Shown here: one piece after another, positions 1 to 6,460 of the stretch | How positions within the stretch are numbered: the first letter of the stretch is position 1 | Layout of the letters: every line of letters begins with the position of its first letter | DNA from: Pseudomonadota bacterium | GTDB taxonomy: Bacteria; Pseudomonadota; Alphaproteobacteria; Rhizobiales; Xanthobacteraceae | Direction: 5' to 3' | DNA: 13,202 bases | Assembly: GCA_023433965.1 (NCBI GenBank) | Contig: JAEYTQ010000570.1 | Span: forward strand, 1-13,202 | Notes under the pieces: generated by a model | What the model was told of the DNA's origin: nothing | Databases searched by the model: none | The model's input: the letters and a program-made list of their open reading frames with translations, nothing else | Made by a program: the position numbers and the translations under genes

Positions 1-23
1 GGTTTCCTGCCCAAGCCGGAACC

Positions 24-611
24 ATGCCCATGACAACGACCGCCGCGCAACGCTTCCCCGCACCCGCCCTCGACACGCTGCCCGACGACATCCGCACGCG
101 GCTTCTCGCCGTGCAGGAGAAGAGCGGCTTCGTGCCGAATGTCTTCCTCACGCTGGCCTATCGTCCCCAGGAGTTCCGCGCCTTCTTCGCCTATCACGAC
201 GCGCTGATGGAGAAGGACGGCGGCCTCAGCAAGGCGGAGCGCGAGATGATCGTGGTGGCGACGTCGGCCGCCAATCAGTGCCAGTATTGCGTGATCGCCC
301 ACGGCGCGATCCTGCGCATCCGCGCCAAGAACCCCGTGATCGCCGACCAGGTCGCGGTGAACTACCGCAAGGCCGACATTACGCCGCGGCAGAAGGCGAT
401 GCTCGATTTCGCCATGAAGGTCTCGACCGACGCGCAGCGGATCTCGGAGGATGATTTCGCCGCGCTCGCCCCGCACGGCTTCAGCGACGACGAGATCTGG
501 GACATCGCCGCGATCTCCGCCTTCTTCGCGCTGTCGAACCGGATGGCGAATTTCACGGGCATGCGACCGAACGAGGAGTTCTACCTGATGGGACGCCTGC
601 CGAAGAAGTGA
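24..611 (+). CDS. Peroxidase-related (AhpD-like / carboxymuconolactone decarboxylase family) enzyme
   Basis: A 195-residue, probably cytoplasmic protein of the AhpD-like fold. The key motif is Cys86-x-x-Cys89-x-x-x-His93 (NQCQYCVIAHG), the redox-active dithiol and proton-relay histidine by which AhpD-type enzymes reduce peroxides. The N-terminal part (VQEKSGFVPNVFLTLAYRP) and the length fit the group usually annotated as 'uncharacterised peroxidase-related enzyme'. Family knowledge predicts thiol-dependent alkyl hydroperoxide reduction; the electron donor and true substrate cannot be read here. An in-frame second ATG at 30 is an equally possible start, because neither has a clear ribosome binding site. 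The next gene follows after 10 bases on the same strand, so the two may be co-transcribed. The promoter lies outside the window or within the first 23 bases. Confidence 0.9.
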   Translation: MPMTTTAAQRFPAPALDTLPDDIRTRLLAVQEKSGFVPNVFLTLAYRPQEFRAFFAYHDALMEKDGGLSKAEREMIVVATSAANQCQYCVIAHGAILRIRAKNPVIADQVAVNYRKADITPRQKAMLDFAMKVSTDAQRISEDDFAALAPHGFSDDEIWDIAAISAFFALSNRMANFTGMRPNEEFYLMGRLPKK

Positions 612-621
612 CCGACACGCA

Positions 622-1125
622 ATGACCGAGCTCGATTGGCCCGAAATCCTGCTGCGCCTCGGCAGCGCGACGCTCGCCGGCAGCGCGATCGGCCTCAACC
701 GCGAGCTGCACGGCAAGCCGATCGGGCTGAAGACGCTCGGCATCGTCGGGCTCTCCACCGCGACCGTCGTGCTGCTCGCGGTGCCGTTCGCCGAGCCCGG
801 CACGATCAGCGATGCGACGAGCCGCGTGATCCAGGGCATTCTCACCGGCATCGGCTTCCTTGGGGCCGGCGTCATCGTCCACGAGAGCGACCGTTTCCGT
901 GTGCGGGGCCTGACCAGCGCGGCCTGCACCTTTCTCGCTGCCTGTCTTGGCATTGCCTGCGGCGCGGGACAATGGAAGATCGTGCTGGCCGCACTCGCCT
1001 TCACTTTCGTTCTGCTCACGGTCGGCCGCCGCCTCGAACGCGGGCTGCACCGCATGCTCGGCGGCAAGGAAGATCCGCACCAGGTGGAAACGCCGCCGAA
1101 CGTGGATCACCGCAAGAGCAGCTAG
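622..1125 (+). CDS. MgtC/SapB family membrane protein
   Basis: A 167-residue inner-membrane protein with the MgtC/SapB conserved core. After a first hydrophobic helix comes Arg27-Glu28 in the pattern NRELHGKPIGLKTL. Then follow an acidic/polar stretch (Asp64, Arg68, Gln71), the motif TGIGFLGAGVI at 75-85, and RGLTSAA at about 95-101. Four or five hydrophobic segments cover residues 8-135, and a short charged tail (GRRLERGLHRMLGGKEDPHQ) ends the protein. It lacks the long C-terminal ACT-like domain of Salmonella MgtC, so it matches the short environmental form. Family members are linked to Mg2+ limitation, and Salmonella MgtC modulates F-type ATP synthase; the role here is inferred only. The stop codon overlaps that of the convergent P-type ATPase gene in the bases CTAG. 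Confidence 0.88.
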   Translation: MTELDWPEILLRLGSATLAGSAIGLNRELHGKPIGLKTLGIVGLSTATVVLLAVPFAEPGTISDATSRVIQGILTGIGFLGAGVIVHESDRFRVRGLTSAACTFLAACLGIACGAGQWKIVLAALAFTFVLLTVGRRLERGLHRMLGGKEDPHQVETPPNVDHRKSS

Positions 1126-3686
1126 AACCGCAGCCGCCGTGCCCAGATCGGCTTCAGCAATTCGAGCACGGTCAGCAGCGAAAATCCCGTGCCGAGCGTA
1201 ATCGCCAGATCGTCCAGATGCAGGGGACCGAAACGAAACAGGCCGGACGCTGGCGGCCATAGCAGGGCGGCTGCCAGAATGGACGTGATCGCCACGAATA
1301 TCCAGAGCAATGCCGGATTCGGGCGGAAGAAGGCGGACAAGAAGGATGCGCTGAAGGATCGGTTGACGAGCACCAGCGTCGCGACACAGATGACGAGCGC
1401 GATGAACGCGAGCGCGCGCGCTTCATCGGATGGAAGGTTGGAACGGAGCGCTCCGACGAAGATCGCGGCGATCAAGGCGAAGGCCATGGCACCTTGCAGG
1501 ACGCTCCAGCCGATCAGAGACCAGGAGAACAGCGCCGCATCGGCACGGCGCGGCGGGCGCTCCATGACGTCGCGCTCGTCCCGCTCGGCTTCGAACACCA
1601 GCGAGCAGACGGGGTCGATGATCAGCTCCAGAAGCGCAATGTGAACGGGGCCGAGAATCACAGGCAGCCCGAATACCAGCGGCAGCAGGGCAAGACCGGC
1701 GATCGGAACGTGGACGGCGAAAATGAAGGCCATCGCCTTGCGCAGATTGTCGTAGATCCGGCGTCCCAGACGGATGGATGCGACGATGGAGCCGAAATCG
1801 TCGTCGAGCAGGACGATCGATGACGCCTCGCGAGCGACGTCGGTGCCCCGGCCTCCCATCGCGATCCCGATATGGGCAGCCTTCAGAGACGGTGCGTCGT
1901 TGACGCCGTCGCCGGTCATCGCGACGATCTCGCCGCTGCGCTTCAGCGCCTGGACGATCCGCAGCTTCTGCTCCGGCAGGACCCGCGCGAAGACGTTGCC
2001 GTTCCTGACGAGTGCCTCGAGCTCGCCGTCGTCCGCGAGCTTGATCTGCTCGCCGGTCACGACCTCGTTGACGTCGAGCCCGGCCTGCCCGGCGATTGCC
2101 ATCGCGGTCGCGGGATAGTCCCCCGTGATCATGACCACGCGGATGCCGGCCGATCGGCATTCCCCCACCGCCTCCGGGACGCCCGGGCGAAGCGGATCGG
2201 CGAGCCCGACGAGACCGACAAAACGAAAGGCGAAGCCGTCCTGGGTGGGCGGCAGGTCCTCGCCGTCGTCACTTGCGACGGCGACACCGAGGACGCGAAG
2301 ACCGTCCTTTGCCATCGCTGCGACGGCATCGCGCATCGCATCGTGGTCGGCACCATCGAGCCTGCAAAGCCGCGCAATCGCCTCGGGAGCACCTTTCGCC
2401 GCTGCGAAATATCCGGGGCTGTGCGCCGATCGCCAGACCTGCGTCATCGCCAGCAGGTCGGGACGCAGACCGTAGCTGCGTATTAGCGTGCGAGCGTCGC
2501 CGGCTTCGCCACTCTCCGGCACAGCGGCGTGCACGAATGCGTGCAAGGCCTTCTCCATCGGATCGAACGGGTCAGGCGAGCTTGCCAGCGCGCTGCAACG
2601 CGCCAGCTCGAAGAACTCTGCTCCCGCGGCAGCGCCTTGCGAGGATGCAGGCCGCCCGCTTGTGCCATCCCGCAATCTCAGCGCCGCGACCGACATCCGA
2701 TTCTGCGTCAGCGTGCCGGTCTTGTCCGTGCACAGCACCGTGGCAGAGCCGAGCACCTCGATCGCTGCGGCACGCCGCGTCAGCACGCGCGCCTTGGAGA
2801 TGCGCCAGGCGCCCATAGCCATGAACACCGTGAGGACGACGGCGAACTCCTCGGGAAGCATGGACATTCCGATCGCGATGCCTCCCAGCAACGCCTGCAG
2901 CCAATCTCCGCGCAACATGCCGTAAAGCAGGACAGCGGCCAGGCTGATCGCCACGCCGCCGACGAAGCAGAGCCGGACCAGCCGCGCGGTCTGCTGCTGG
3001 AGCCGGGGCGGCTCCGGCTGCAAGCCGTGCAGCGATTGTCCGATCTTGCCGATTTCGCTGCGGGGACCGGTGGCCTCGACCCTGGCGAGGCCCTCGCCGC
3101 GCACCACCAGCGAGCCCGAATACACGAAGGGCTGGTCATCGCCGCCCGGACGGTGATCGACCGAGGACGCTTCCGCAGCCTGTGTCCGGGCGAGCTGCTT
3201 GCGAACGGGAACCGACTCGCCGGTCAGCAGCGACTCGTCGGCGGCAAGGTCCCGCGCGCTGACGAGCACCGCATCCGCCGGGACCCGATCTCCCTCGGCA
3301 AGGACGAGGAGATCGCCACGGACGACGTCGCGGCCGGCGATCCGCCGGCGCTCCCCGTCCCTGACCACCAGCGCTCGCGGGCTGGTCAGCTCCCGCAACG
3401 CCTCCAGCACCCGTTCGGTGCGGGTCTCCTGCACGATGGTGATCACGACGGAGATGAGGCCGAACGCCAGGAGAAGCACCGCCTCGCGGAAATCGCCGAG
3501 CAGAAGATAGACGATCCCACCGCCCAGAAGGAGCGAGAGCATCGGCTCGCGCAGCACTTCGATCACGATGCGCAGCGGCGTGCGCCGTTCGGCTCGAGGC
3601 AGCTCGTTGAAACCGTCCTGTTGCAGCCGGAGCCGGGCCTCGGCTTCGCTCAGCCCGGCCGAACTGCCGCGTTCCAGCCCGCTCAC
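1122..3686 (-). CDS. Cation-translocating P-type ATPase (P2-like)
   Basis: An 854-residue ion pump with all catalytic parts. The cation-ATPase N-domain is at about 10-60. The actuator motif TGES is at 155-158, the phosphorylated Asp321 lies in DKTGT, and the nucleotide-binding KGAPE is at 431-435. TGD is at 521-523, the hinge TGDGVNDAP at 591-599, and six C-terminal hydrophobic segments end the protein. I start it at GTG 3686 because that codon overlaps the stop of the upstream microprotein (GTGA), which suggests translational coupling. The frame stays open upstream to an ATG at 3899, but those 71 residues are Arg/His-rich and are better explained as a shadow of the microprotein gene. The ion cannot be assigned: M4 reads LPEEF, not the SERCA PEGL, and M6 reads ELIIDPVCS. 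The stop is shared with the convergent MgtC-family gene. Confidence 0.93.
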   Translation of the reverse strand: MSGLERGSSAGLSEAEARLRLQQDGFNELPRAERRTPLRIVIEVLREPMLSLLLGGGIVYLLLGDFREAVLLLAFGLISVVITIVQETRTERVLEALRELTSPRALVVRDGERRRIAGRDVVRGDLLVLAEGDRVPADAVLVSARDLAADESLLTGESVPVRKQLARTQAAEASSVDHRPGGDDQPFVYSGSLVVRGEGLARVEATGPRSEIGKIGQSLHGLQPEPPRLQQQTARLVRLCFVGGVAISLAAVLLYGMLRGDWLQALLGGIAIGMSMLPEEFAVVLTVFMAMGAWRISKARVLTRRAAAIEVLGSATVLCTDKTGTLTQNRMSVAALRLRDGTSGRPASSQGAAAGAEFFELARCSALASSPDPFDPMEKALHAFVHAAVPESGEAGDARTLIRSYGLRPDLLAMTQVWRSAHSPGYFAAAKGAPEAIARLCRLDGADHDAMRDAVAAMAKDGLRVLGVAVASDDGEDLPPTQDGFAFRFVGLVGLADPLRPGVPEAVGECRSAGIRVVMITGDYPATAMAIAGQAGLDVNEVVTGEQIKLADDGELEALVRNGNVFARVLPEQKLRIVQALKRSGEIVAMTGDGVNDAPSLKAAHIGIAMGGRGTDVAREASSIVLLDDDFGSIVASIRLGRRIYDNLRKAMAFIFAVHVPIAGLALLPLVFGLPVILGPVHIALLELIIDPVCSLVFEAERDERDVMERPPRRADAALFSWSLIGWSVLQGAMAFALIAAIFVGALRSNLPSDEARALAFIALVICVATLVLVNRSFSASFLSAFFRPNPALLWIFVAITSILAAALLWPPASGLFRFGPLHLDDLAITLGTGFSLLTVLELLKPIWARRLRF

Positions 3687-3856
3687 GTCTTTCGCCGCAC
3701 GCTCCAGAGGCTGCCGGCACCGACGATGGCCGTCACGAGCAGCACGGCGACGAAGGTCTGGATGATGGTGAAGTTCAGCGCATCGCGCGCGACGAACAAC
3801 GCGGTGATCGCGCCGGCGATAACGAACAGGATGCGGAAGATGATGCTCACGGCCAT
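3683..3856 (-). CDS. Two-helix membrane microprotein coupled to the P-type ATPase
   Basis: A 57-residue protein starting MAVSIIFRILF, with two predicted transmembrane helices (about residues 4-22 and 29-50) and a basic end (WSVRRKT). Its TGA stop overlaps the GTG start of the ATPase in GTGA, so both are probably made from one mRNA with coupled translation. I chose ATG 3856, with GGAG close upstream; ATG 3871 (adds MPTGD, preceded by GAAGG) and ATG 3928 are alternatives in the same frame. No named family is recognised. Small membrane proteins that bind and tune P-type ATPases are known (KdpF, MgtR, and sarcolipin in animals). A similar role here is inference from gene order alone. The hydrophobic pattern and the exact overlap argue that this frame, and not the ATPase extension, is coding. 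Confidence 0.72.
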   Translation of the reverse strand: MAVSIIFRILFVIAGAITALFVARDALNFTIIQTFVAVLLVTAIVGAGSLWSVRRKT

Positions 3857-3999
3857 GTCTCCAGTCGGCATGACCTTCAGCCCACCCCGCCCTCGGCATC
3901 GGGGCGCAACGCTGCTTCGGTCAACCATGCCACCGGAAACTAGCCGCCGTCAGCCGCCGCGGATTGCGGAAGATCAAGCGTGTCTCGGCGGGCAAGCCG

Positions 4000-4143
4000 C
4001 TAGCGCTTTGCCATCAGCTCCAGCGCCGGAGCAAAGCGCTCGGCGAAGGTCAATGTCTTGGCGTGATGAACCGCGGCAAAGGATGCCGATATCCCTGCCA
4101 GGGCGACGGCGAGCACGGCAACGGTAAAAACCAGACGGCGCAT
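4000..4143 (-). CDS. Small exported protein (47 aa), unknown function
   Basis: A short gene that a length filter would miss. A near-perfect ribosome binding site AGGAGG (4149-4154) lies 5 bases before ATG 4143. The product begins with a typical export signal: MRRL, a hydrophobic core FTVAVLAVALAG, then ISASFA-AV, which suits signal peptidase cleavage near residue 23-24. The predicted mature part is only about 24 residues (VHHAKTLTFAERFAPALELMAKR), basic and possibly amphipathic. It may instead stay as a single N-terminal helix in the inner membrane. I recognise no family. It lies 138 bases downstream of the ParB-like gene and 143 bases upstream of the ATPase microprotein on the same strand, so its own promoter is possible. 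The strong Shine-Dalgarno and signal-like start are the main evidence. Confidence 0.6.
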   Translation of the reverse strand: MRRLVFTVAVLAVALAGISASFAAVHHAKTLTFAERFAPALELMAKR

Positions 4144-4280
4144 TCCGGCCTCCTGTGTGAGCTCGGTAGACCGTAGAAGTGGGACCCGTCTGTTTCAGGA
4201 CCGCTTCATGGAGACGGAAAATGACTTCGCTCAAGCGACCGTGATGCCTCGCGCTCGCCGGTGCCCGTAGGACTGGAGGC

Positions 4281-4904
4281 CTAGTCGTCGTCCTCCGGAC
4301 CGCACCAGCCAGGCAGGTAGATCGCGGCCTTGCTCCTGGCCGCGGCCATCACCGTCTCGAGGGCCTTGTCGAAATCGGCTTGCACCGCCTTGCGCGAGAT
4401 CTGCCGGCGCAGAAAGTCGGCCCACAGGAATTCGGAGAACGGCGTCGTGTCCTTGGCAAAGCCGCCCATGCGGCGCAATTCGCCGGCAAGGCTGCGGAAC
4501 GGGTCATCCTTGAGGTCGACGACCGATTTCGGCAAGTCGCGGAACGATCTTCGTTCGCCCTTGGCATCGTAGGGGTAGACCCAGCGCTTGTTGTCCATGA
4601 CGCCCCAGAATGCCTCGCGCTCCACCATCCTGAGGTCGCCGACGACGGTCACCAGCACCTCCTTGACGCCTTCATCGTGCAGCGCGCGGCCGAGATGATG
4701 GTGGTCGATCACGTAATAGCGCGCGTCGGGGCCGCAGACGACCGGGATCATGTGCTTGCCGAGCAGGTCAGCCTGCTTGGTCTTGTCGTGCTCGCGCCAG
4801 CGCCTGCGCTTCTCCTTGACCTCGCGCATGCCGACCGTCATCTGCGTCGGCCGCAACGACAGGATCGGGACGGGATGTACTCGCGGCTCACGCATATTGG
4901 TCAT
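4281..4904 (-). CDS. ParB-like protein (ParBc_2 / putative ParB-like nuclease family)
   Basis: A 207-residue cytoplasmic protein. The N-terminal half carries the ParB/sulfiredoxin-type fold signature of the stand-alone ParBc_2 family: LRPTQMTVGMREVKEK at 17-32, then IPVVCGPDARYYVIDHHHLGRAL at about 53-74, with Asp67-His68-His69-His70. The second half (WGVMDNKRWVYPYD, FLWADFLRRQ) is also typical of the family, whose molecular role is not established. It should not be read as the chromosome-segregation ParB: I see no helix-turn-helix DNA-binding domain or dimerisation domain and no parA neighbour. The first ATG (4904) is used; ATG 4895 is possible. The Shine-Dalgarno is weak (AGGG about 11 bases upstream). 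It is divergent from the membrane protein gene at 5128. Confidence 0.82.
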   Translation of the reverse strand: MTNMREPRVHPVPILSLRPTQMTVGMREVKEKRRRWREHDKTKQADLLGKHMIPVVCGPDARYYVIDHHHLGRALHDEGVKEVLVTVVGDLRMVEREAFWGVMDNKRWVYPYDAKGERRSFRDLPKSVVDLKDDPFRSLAGELRRMGGFAKDTTPFSEFLWADFLRRQISRKAVQADFDKALETVMAAARSKAAIYLPGWCGPEDDD

Positions 4905-5127
4905 GGTGGAAGGATCCCTATGAGTGGCCGCTGACGGCCCCGATTACCGGACTATGCCATGGCTCCCGGGCCGACAAAATGCACGGCGGTCGGTCCCCGG
5001 ACGCTCGGCCCCCGGCCACCCAAGAATAGTGCACGGGCACACATGATCGCGGGCATTGAAGAAGATTTTCTGCAACGCGCGCCTCATTTGTGCTATTTGG
5101 ACTGTCGCTTCCGAGTGATCCCGCCCC
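4905..5127. other. Divergent intergenic region
   Basis: This 223-base gap separates the minus-strand ParB-like gene from the plus-strand membrane protein gene, so it must hold promoters for both directions. I see short palindromes (GCCATGGC near 4957, GTGC-ACGG-GCAC near 5030-5041) and an AT-richer patch at 5055-5100 with a possible extended -10 (TGCTATTTG). No convincing -35/-10 pair or operator can be named. Reading frames crossing the region lack codon character and ribosome binding sites. Confidence 0.5.
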
Positions 5128-5469
5128 ATGAACAGCCAGCGGCCCATAAGCTCTGATGACGAGCACCGGGTGCTCCCGTTCAGGCCGCGCACGCCGTCTT
5201 CACCGGCGGTCCAGCGCGGCAACGGCAGCGTGCAACCGCTGCGCGTCGCGCCCGACCGGCTGGACCTGTCGCGCTACGAGCGGCCCCGCACCGAACCCGA
5301 CAATTTCCGCCAGCGCATGCTTGCCAACATCGCGGCGCTGGCCTTCACCATCGCGCTGACCGCAATCGGGATCTGGCTCGCGGTCAGCATCGCCGACCTG
5401 CGCCGGACCCAGGATTGCGTGCTGATGGGTCGCCGCGACTGCGTCAAGATCACGACGCCGCACATCTAG
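5128..5469 (+). CDS. Single-pass membrane protein of unknown function
   Basis: A 113-residue protein. Residues 1-65 are polar, Pro/Arg-rich and probably disordered. One transmembrane helix follows at about 67-89 (NIAALAFTIALTAIGIWLAV), then a short tail with two cysteines (Cys97, Cys105) in LRRTQDCVLMGRRDC. By the positive-inside rule (many Arg before the helix) the long N-terminus is likely cytoplasmic and the Cys tail periplasmic, where the two cysteines could form a disulphide. This architecture resembles small uncharacterised proteins of Bradyrhizobium, a resemblance from memory only. No domain is recognised. A strong hairpin begins 2 bases after the stop, so it is probably transcribed separately from the lipid genes that follow. 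Confidence 0.7.
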   Translation: MNSQRPISSDDEHRVLPFRPRTPSSPAVQRGNGSVQPLRVAPDRLDLSRYERPRTEPDNFRQRMLANIAALAFTIALTAIGIWLAVSIADLRRTQDCVLMGRRDCVKITTPHI

Positions 5470-5471
5470 GC

Positions 5472-5512
5472 GCCGCCGGTCGGCCAAGCCTTCAGCGAAC
5501 GGCTCCGGCGGC
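5472..5512 (+). terminator. Hairpin after the single-pass membrane protein gene
   Basis: A perfect 8-bp inverted repeat, GCCGCCGG (5472-5479) and CCGGCGGC (5505-5512), encloses a second 4-bp stem, AGCC (5487-5490) with GGCT (5501-5504), that stacks on the outer stem. It starts 2 bases after the stop codon. There is no T-run after it, so it is either a GC-rich terminator of the type common in these bacteria or an RNA-stabilising 3' structure. Confidence 0.45.
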
Positions 5513-5549
5513 ATCCCCAGCCTCGGCTACCGGGGGCTGTCCGGCTCCA

Positions 5550-5578
5550 TTGAACTCAGGGCGGCGCTCCGATATACG
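5550..5578 (+). promoter_or_regulatory. Candidate housekeeping-type promoter for the acpXL-lpxXL operon
   Basis: TTGAAC (5550-5555) and TATACG (5573-5578) are separated by exactly 17 bases, each matching 4 of 6 consensus positions. They lie downstream of the hairpin that ends the previous gene and 114 bases before the acpXL start, leaving a leader of roughly 105-110 bases. Spacing and position are right, but in GC-rich DNA this remains a prediction. The rest of 5513-5691 shows no gene. Confidence 0.35.
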
Positions 5579-5679
5579 GGCTTTCGACCCGGCCGGAGAG
5601 GGGTTTGAGGGCGTCATCAGGGGCGCGATGCCCACCCACCGTGCCACTCTGGAAACCCGACAAATACCTGCAATATATC

Positions 5680-5684
5680 AAAGG
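5680..5684 (+). promoter_or_regulatory. Ribosome binding site that fixes the acpXL start
   Basis: AAAGG lies 7 bases before ATG 5692. The frame is open upstream to ATG 5605, but those 29 residues do not belong to an acyl carrier protein, so this site supports the downstream start. Confidence 0.6.
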
Positions 5685-5691
5685 CTTAGTG

Positions 5692-5979
5692 ATGTCCTCC
5701 ACATTCGATCAGGTCGCCACGATCATCGCTGAAACCTGCGACATCCCGCGCGACACGATCACGCCGGATAGCCATGCCATCGACGATCTCGGCATCGACA
5801 GCCTCGATTTCCTCGATATCGCCTTCGCGATCGACAAGCAGTTCGGCATCAAGCTGCCGTTGGAAAAGTGGACTCAAGAGGTCAACGACGGCAAGGCGAC
5901 CACCGAGCAGTATTTCGTGCTGAAGAATCTGTGCGCGCGCATCGACGAACTCGTTGCGGCCAAGGGCGCGAGCGCCTAA
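5692..5979 (+). CDS. acpXL: Acyl carrier protein AcpXL, carrier for very-long-chain fatty acid synthesis
   Basis: A 95-residue acidic acyl carrier protein. The 4'-phosphopantetheine attachment site is Ser37 in GIDSLDF, within the classical helix II motif ([13 protein letters not shown], 31-43). It is longer than the housekeeping AcpP (about 78 residues), with an extended region [30 protein letters not shown] typical of AcpXL. In rhizobia AcpXL carries the growing 27-hydroxyoctacosanoate chain and hands it to LpxXL for lipid A. The start at ATG 5692 is supported by AAAGG 7 bases upstream. Its TAA stop forms part of the ribosome binding site of the next gene. The following fabZ, two ketosynthase genes and lpxXL confirm the assignment by context. 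Confidence 0.94.
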   Translation: MSSTFDQVATIIAETCDIPRDTITPDSHAIDDLGIDSLDFLDIAFAIDKQFGIKLPLEKWTQEVNDGKATTEQYFVLKNLCARIDELVAAKGASA

Positions 5980-5989
5980 GGGCGCAGTC

Positions 5990-6460
5990 ATGCAACTCGA
6001 ATACTTCCACATGATCGATCGCATCGTCGACCTCAAGGTCGACGAGAAGACGATCGTCGTCGAAGCACAGGTCCCGCAGCAGAGCACCGTCTTCGAGGGG
6101 CACTTTCCGGGCTATCCCTTGATGCCGGGCGTGCTGCTGATCGAATCGATGGCGCAGGCTTCGGGCTGGCTTCAGCTCGGCATGTTCAAGTTCGAGCGCA
6201 TGCCGATCCTGGCCGCCGTCAAGGAGGCCAAGGTGCGCGGCTCGGTGTTTCCCGGCGATCTCATGAGCATCGAGGCGAGCCTCGTCCATGAAGGCTCCGG
6301 CTATGCCATGACCGAGGCCAAGATCAGGGTCGGCGGCAAGCTGCGCGCCAATTCGGCGCTGACCTTCACGCTGATTCCCTTCCCCAATGCGGATATGCGC
6401 GCATACATGGCGAAGGTCGCCGAGCGTGTCGGCTTTCCGCAACAGGTCGTATCGCCATGA
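5990..6460 (+). CDS. fabZ: (3R)-hydroxyacyl-ACP dehydratase, FabZ type, of the very-long-chain pathway
   Basis: A 156-residue hot-dog-fold dehydratase. The family signature GHFPGYPLMPGVLLIESMAQ spans 37-56, with catalytic His38 and Glu52. It would remove water from 3-hydroxyacyl-ACP in each elongation round, here on AcpXL. The start is ATG 5990, with AAGGG (5978-5982) 7 bases upstream, overlapping the acpXL stop; the frame runs open upstream to 5954 but that part lies inside acpXL. The gene is 10 bases after acpXL, and its TGA overlaps the next ATG (ATGA), suggesting coupled translation. It differs from the housekeeping fabZ that normally lies beside lpxD and lpxA, so it is best read as the pathway-specific copy often called fabZXL. 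Confidence 0.92.
   Translation: MQLEYFHMIDRIVDLKVDEKTIVVEAQVPQQSTVFEGHFPGYPLMPGVLLIESMAQASGWLQLGMFKFERMPILAAVKEAKVRGSVFPGDLMSIEASLVHEGSGYAMTEAKIRVGGKLRANSALTFTLIPFPNADMRAYMAKVAERVGFPQQVVSP

Noticed and set aside
553..1260. 235-residue minus-strand frame antisense to the MgtC-family gene
   Set aside because: No recognisable domain; low-complexity Ala/Arg/Glu composition; it overlaps clear genes on both sides.
3687..3899. 71-residue N-terminal extension of the ATPase frame from ATG 3899
   Set aside because: Arg/His-rich and unlike any ATPase N-terminus; it overlaps the hydrophobic microprotein frame, and GTG 3686 overlaps that gene's stop.
2529..4127. 532-residue open frame antisense to the ATPase
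   Set aside because: Arg/Gln/His-rich composition typical of antisense frames in GC-rich genes, no domain, and it crosses two gene boundaries.
3974..4234. 86-residue minus-strand frame over the exported microprotein
   Set aside because: Different frame from the gene with the AGGAGG site; mixed composition without any export signal or domain.
4918..5222. Minus-strand frames (82 and 92 residues) in the divergent gap
   Set aside because: No ribosome binding site or domain; they overlap the start of the membrane protein gene at 5128.
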